Part shown: positions 4,860 to 5,369 of the stretch, in pieces
Layout of the letters: each line of letters starts with the position of its first letter
How positions within the stretch are numbered: position 1 is the first letter of the stretch
NCBI GenBank assembly: GCA_900769875.1
Contig: CAAGII010000068.1
Span: 1-5,369, forward strand
Source of the DNA: Clostridia bacterium
GTDB lineage: Bacteria > Bacillota > Clostridia > Christensenellales > Aristaeellaceae
Direction of reading: 5' to 3'
Length of the DNA: 5,369 bases
Made by a program: the position numbers and the translations under genes
The notes under the pieces: generated by a model
The model's database searches: none
What the model saw: only the letters and a program-made list of their open reading frames with translations
Told to the model about the DNA's origin: nothing

Positions 4860-5369
4860 ATGACCATCAGGAATCGTAGCAAGATCTGCGCGATCGTTTC
4901 TCTCGCGATCTTCGCCATCGCTCTTGTGCTGAGCTTCTGCGGCATGGGCGTGAATCTGGGCATTGACTTTGCCGGTGGCATGAGCATGCAGTACGACATG
5001 GGTCAGCAGGTCCTCAAGGACGATGTGACCGGCGTGCTGGGCAAGATGGGTCTGGAAGCCGCTGTGACCGTGCAGGGCGCCAACCGCAACGAGGTCAACA
5101 TCCAGATCAAGGACATCAGCAAGTATGAGTATGATCTGGGCGAGGACGTCGTGACCGCTGAGACCAACGAGGAGGCTCGCCGCATCCAGATGGTGCAGAC
5201 CGGCTTTGAGGCCGCGATCAAGGCCATCTATCCGAACGCCTGCCAGATTGGCGACGTCAACTACGTCGGCCCCGTGGCCGGCGCGACGCTGCTGACCAAC
5301 GCCTTCCTGTCGGTGCTGATCGCTTCCGCGCTGATGCTGGTGTACATTGCCGTCCGCTTTGACTTCAAC
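4860..5369 (+). CDS. secF: Protein translocase subunit SecF (partial, 3' end beyond window)
   Basis: The first 170 residues of SecF, the partner of SecD; the family is usually about 300 residues. The ATG follows the secD TAA with no gap, and AAGGAGGT (4845-4852) within the secD end lies 7 bases upstream, so translation is likely coupled. TM1 is about 9-30, followed directly by the SecF signature GIDFAGG (34-40). The extracytoplasmic region runs to about 135 and ends in VGPVAG (136-141). TM2 (about 144-164) leads into YIAVRFDF, matching the family's Y-x-A-x-R-F block. The later membrane segments, including the SecF Asp and Arg residues of the proton path, lie outside the window. Codon bias matches secD. 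Confidence 0.97.
   Translation, partial: MTIRNRSKICAIVSLAIFAIALVLSFCGMGVNLGIDFAGGMSMQYDMGQQVLKDDVTGVLGKMGLEAAVTVQGANRNEVNIQIKDISKYEYDLGEDVVTAETNEEARRIQMVQTGFEAAIKAIYPNACQIGDVNYVGPVAGATLLTNAFLSVLIASALMLVYIAVRFDFN

Overview
The window reads as chromosomal DNA from a high-GC, endospore-forming member of the Clostridia. The best lineage evidence is a SipL-type protein (SPOCS/DUF3794 repeats plus a C-terminal LysM), a spore-envelope factor typical of Clostridia. Strong AGGAGG ribosome sites, SigA-type promoters, a tRNA with encoded CCA and separate secD and secF genes fit this. I cannot place it more precisely from the sequence.

Layout: bases 1-207 are the end of an rRNA operon: the 3' part of 5S rRNA, a tRNA-Asn 10 bases later, and a strong intrinsic terminator. 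Bases 208-442 are mostly empty but hold one likely small gene (34 codons) with a coding-like base pattern. A near-consensus SigA promoter (443-471) drives an exported 245-residue protein that looks like two lipocalin-like beta modules. It converges on the sipL-like gene (minus strand), and the two share one bidirectional terminator (1268-1302).

The sipL-like gene appears to have a SigE-like sporulation promoter. Transcribed away from it is a second SigA promoter (2952-2980), which reads into a 114-residue exported Cys-containing protein, then secD and secF (secF is cut by the window end). No terminator or convincing second promoter lies between the small protein and secD, so all three are probably one operon. 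SecD and SecF are the membrane subunits that use the proton-motive force to help pull proteins through SecYEG.

The most interesting point is the secDF leader. A short exported ORF with a Pro-Pro near its C-terminus lies 119 bases before secD. The gap can form nested hairpins, and a 7-base segment just after the ORF stop is perfectly complementary to the 3' edge of the secD ribosome site. This resembles the architecture of secretion-monitoring arrest peptides (VemP, ApdA) that control secDF. It is an inference: no known arrest motif is present.
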